NCBI GenBank assembly: GCA_032433595.1
Contig: JASWJB010000003.1
Coordinates: forward strand, 124,001 to 188,000
Source of the DNA: Conoideocrella luteorostrata
Lineage: Eukaryota > Ascomycota > Sordariomycetes > Hypocreales > Clavicipitaceae
Length of the DNA stretch: 64,000 bases
Reading direction: 5' to 3'
A program made the translations under genes and the position numbers. Below are positions 60,566 through 64,000 of the stretch, in pieces. The notes under the pieces are model-generated. The model was not told the origin of the DNA. It made no database searches and worked only from the letters and a program-made list of their open reading frames with translations. The stretch's first letter is position 1, and every line of letters starts with the position of its first letter.

Positions 60566-63500
60566 CTGTCAGCAGATTGTAATTTCGTATTAATAAATCT
60601 TGAAAATTAATCAAGGGTAATGTATAATAAGAGTTTGTCACAACTTTTAATAAATGGTTATTAATTTACATAGTGTATAACTAACGGTAGCTTGGAATGA
60701 GGTTTTCATTTATACCTAGATCCCGTTAATTAAAGTTTTTTTCAGTATCGTTGGACCTCTAGCCTGAGCCGCACTATTCGAAGATCGCCGGCATGTGAAT
60801 TCCTTATGATATCAGTGTTGCCATGCAGCTCACCTGCTAAATACATTACGAAGTTGAGGATCGTTATGGCGATATGATGTAGAGTGTGGATGGTCAATCC
60901 TTGCAGAGTATCTAACTAGTGTGGGCGCTACTCAAGTTAAGATAAGTAATGATGTCACATGTGGTAATCAGGATGTTCATCTACTAGTATAGTTTGCCCT
61001 TATTTTCCGGCTAAACTAAAATACTATCACTAATAACAGAAAATTTTAAGTTTAACAGACACTAGCTAGATTACCAGGATGTCAATAAATCTGATGTCAT
61101 GATGACTTATGCATAAATAATAGATATCACTAGCGAGCGCGAGGAAGGGTTGCAGACCCGCAGTGTCGTAGGATATTCGTTCAATTTACCACCCGACAAG
61201 GCTACCGGGGTTATTCAAAACTCAAACCTTGCTGGCTCGTGGTATGTCGTGGCACCATGCTTCGTGAACCTTCGTAAACTTGCTTTTACCGGCTGTGCAG
61301 GGGTGTCACCTCAAATGAGTAGCTAGAAAACTACGCTAGAAAACGCTGCAACAAACCCATATTTTGATACGCACACCTCACCTCCATCCCCCTACCACAC
61401 AAAAATACGGCCTTTTTTTTTGGCCCCTAGAATGATGCTCTACACACGAAAATTCGTGATTAATTTATTCGCGTTATTTAAGAGGTACTGCAATGCGTGT
61501 AGTCGGGTGCCTCAAGCAAAACCCCCCCGTGAGCCGTCCGCCACGTGGCGAACTACAACTTTCAACACCGCCACAACTTCGCCATATTTATCATCAAGAC
61601 ATTCTATAATTATTGATATTCCTGGGATTATACTTGCTATGCACTCCTACACCACTATTATCGCGCTTTAAGACGAAAGCAACGGTGACCTTGAACAAGT
61701 CTACTTTAGATGGGTCTGTGATTTATGCGGTATGGAGGCTTAATTAGGCTAGATGTGGATTACTGCGTTTTCTAGTGTCCTATTTCTCAGCTCCGAGTAA
61801 GACTGTCCCCAATCCGGATACTGCGTCAGACCGGAGAATCTGGATATGCTGACCTTTCTGTATTGGATACATAAAGAAATTTAGAAATTGGAAGGCTGTC
61901 ATTCTCCCTCTACGAACAATAAATCTGGGCCGAAATGACTTGCCCGTTGACCGGTGGCTCTGGCTGTAAGGTGGGTCGATGAGTGCGAAATATTCCATAC
62001 TCGAAGCATGTGACATCTATCTACGTTGACAGATTGCGATGTGTCGCATCAGACGGTAGGAGATTGCAAAAAGCTACCAAGTTGACTACTCGTGTGATGT
62101 ATCTTGAGATGAGACACGGTACTACGACATATATGATCTACAGAGGAACCTTGTTATCGACGTCACCAGTAAAGAAAAAGATGTCTACATTTGAATTAAA
62201 ATCATACGAAGGATTCCCAGCAGTGTGGATACTGCAATTCTCAATTCCCCGAAACCCTCTGTTAGCAGGTACAGGGATAGATCTGTGTAAAACGTAGTGG
62301 GGAAGCCAGCATGAGATCGATGGTTGCGTCAGCAGCCATGAAAATATACTGATCGTCAAAACAGCCACTTGTTTTCCACCAGAAATGCCTCCCTTCATAA
62401 AAGAGTTCGGTATTCTGAATCAACTTCGACATGCGATTTTGTCCGATGCTAGATGCCCTATAAACGTGCAGTAGTTACGTAGATCCAACGCCGATCATTA
62501 GGTTTGTACCTCATTAACTGCGGAGGCAGCAAGCTCATGAATTACGACGTGGGACTAATCGGGGCTAGCGGCTCTCAAGGTGATGTTGATGGTGTGCGAA
62601 TCTCGCTGTAATAAAGGTTGATCCTCTTTGCCCAATATGCAAAGAGTTGCCTTATATATTCTGCAACTATCATGCAAAATTCAGGCAACCGACGGTTCCG
62701 GGCTTATACTGCGCTGAAAGAAAAATGTGGACATCTTCTTGGCAGTGCATACGCCCACTCATAATTACTGATCGGCGGGGCCGCTCACGTATGGTCTGAA
62801 TCCTGTACAATGGCGCTGGGTACCCCGTGCAGCTAGTGACTGGAATTTCAACAAAATACGTGGCTAAAAAGTCGTCCTCAGGCAGCTGAATGAGTGCACC
62901 CACAGGGAGAATTGTAGTGCGGAGGCATTGCGATGAGTGCATCGATCAGCCATTGCGACAAAATTTAAAAACTTAATTTATCTCCTAGATTTGTTGTGTA
63001 GAATATAAGCCCTTATTGCAGCTACTGGAGTAACAGTTCAGTACACTTTTGCTCCGTCGTCAAGTGGTAACTTGTTCCGACAAGGTTCCGACGAGGCACA
63101 TTTCACGTATCTAGACACCCACTTTCCCCACTGTTGCCCCTTTTGCCCCTTTTTTTCATGGGCATTCGGTAACACGGGGGTTGACGGGTAACACCTAATC
63201 GCCCGATAATGAATTTATTGGTCGGCTGCCCTTATCGAAATTGAGGAGATAGGAAAAAACACTACGGAGTAGTTCGGAACTAAAATAACTATACCACACC
63301 TGCTGGAGTAGCAGACATCCAGCAGTATCAGCTCTCCCACACGACAGCACATGTTGCGCCACAGAACGAGAAAAACCTTATCAAGTACTCAAATGCCTTG
63401 TTCCAACAAGATGCTTTTTTTTTTTAGAGAAAAAAAAAAAAAGTCGCGCCACGCCCCGCCACTATACTAGTAGTTGAAAGGAGGCTTCTAAGTTTAGGAC

Positions 63501-64000
63501 AGTATAACTCTGGGAATGGGCACATGGGTTTCTCTTACTAACGAGTACCCTATGAATGACCAAGTGTTCCTGTCGGAAGTGACAGTATGGGCGTGAATTG
63601 GAAGGGTTCAAATATATTTAAATTAATAAACGTGATAATGATACATAATGATGAAGATTAACGAAGAATGATGATCTTATCCCTCCTTCCAATTCCTGTC
63701 CAAATGCTTCCTTTTATGCCTGCCTCTGATATCTCGTACTAGTACTCCTCGTATCCCCGCATTATTGGCCTTTCCGAGGCTGTAACCAAATTCCTCCGAG
63801 ATATTCAATAGTCTTCCACACTATGGACTATCCTATCCAATAATTCCCCCCACCCAGCACACTAAAACTGCTACGGCGTTAATATGGCCATCGGAGCTTC
63901 TGGCATTGGATGAAACGATCAATGGCTACTTTAGCGGACTTTAAATGGTTGGCAATAAGAACTACGCCGTTGCGTTTGGTAACTGCACGCCTAAATTTGC
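60566..64000. other. AT-rich flank without supported genes
   Basis: No gene found in 3.4 kb. Open frames are short and none has a domain I recognise. At 61144-61322 a frame without Met reads as a coherent stretch containing GSWYVVAPC, perhaps a relic. A 12-bp palindrome around CACGTG lies at 61539-61550. TACGGAGTA lies at 63263-63271. T11 (63415-63425) and A13 (63430-63442) could pair as a hairpin. This may mark the cluster edge next to repeat-derived DNA. Confidence 0.6.
63415..63442. repeat. Poly-T / poly-A inverted repeat
   Basis: Eleven T, a four-base AGAG spacer, then thirteen A. The two arms are complementary and could form a hairpin. Such runs can also be a tail of a decayed retroelement; no element body is visible. 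Confidence 0.45.

Noticed and set aside
62138..62398. Small secreted protein on the minus strand (hydrophobic start, 86 codons)
   Set aside because: No promoter, splice sites or homologous motif seen, and an equally long frame exists on the other strand.
63051..63110. Possible tRNA gene
   Set aside because: A GGTTCCGAC box-B-like string is present but no cloverleaf or anticodon stem can be folded around it.
1..64000. CRISPR arrays, bacterial operons, riboswitches
   Set aside because: Spliceosomal introns show the DNA is eukaryotic; no direct-repeat and spacer array was seen.

Overview
The window is nuclear DNA of a filamentous ascomycete. The genes are split by short introns (about 50-160 nt) with gtaagt-like donors and ctaac-like branch sites, and the gene content is that of a fungal secondary-metabolite cluster. 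I cannot name the species; Sordariomycetes/Hypocreales would fit but is a guess. No database was available: all calls come from reading translations and splice sites.

Layout. 1-1837 is non-coding upstream DNA. 1838-22538 (+) is NRPS-1, a seven-exon synthetase of about 6735 residues with five adenylation modules. 24288-29826 (+) is a full-length ABC-C transporter of 15 exons. 34655-30314 (-) is a second, shorter ABC-C transporter of 7 exons, tail to tail with the first. 36133-56401 (+) is NRPS-2, a four-exon synthetase of about 6657 residues if one apparent +1 frameshift near 43.07 kb is discounted. 57976-58433 (+) is a small four-exon gene for a secreted precursor with three CGPLExC repeats behind dibasic sites. 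60565-58734 (-) is an intact cytochrome P450 of 7 exons. 60.57-64 kb is AT-richer and holds no gene I can support.

How the genes may work together. Each synthetase seems able to act alone: NRPS-1 begins and ends with a condensation domain, and NRPS-2 begins with an adenylation domain and ends with a thioesterase. The two exporters between them would suit efflux of the peptides, and the P450 could tailor a product. No PKS, acyl-CoA ligase, transcription factor or UstYa-type oxidase was seen, so the cluster may run past the window.

Most notable points: (1) the Kex2-type repeat precursor, with one repeat per phase-1 exon; (2) three CGG-N3-CCG palindromes within 78 bp upstream of it, with single copies upstream of the other genes; (3) the NRPS-2 layout A-T-C-A-T-C-A-T-C-T-T-C-A-T-T-E-C-A-TE, with two tandem carrier pairs and no carrier domain between the last A and the TE; (4) an intron at the same codon in five condensation domains of NRPS-1, a footprint of module duplication; (5) two decayed epimerase-like domains in NRPS-1.
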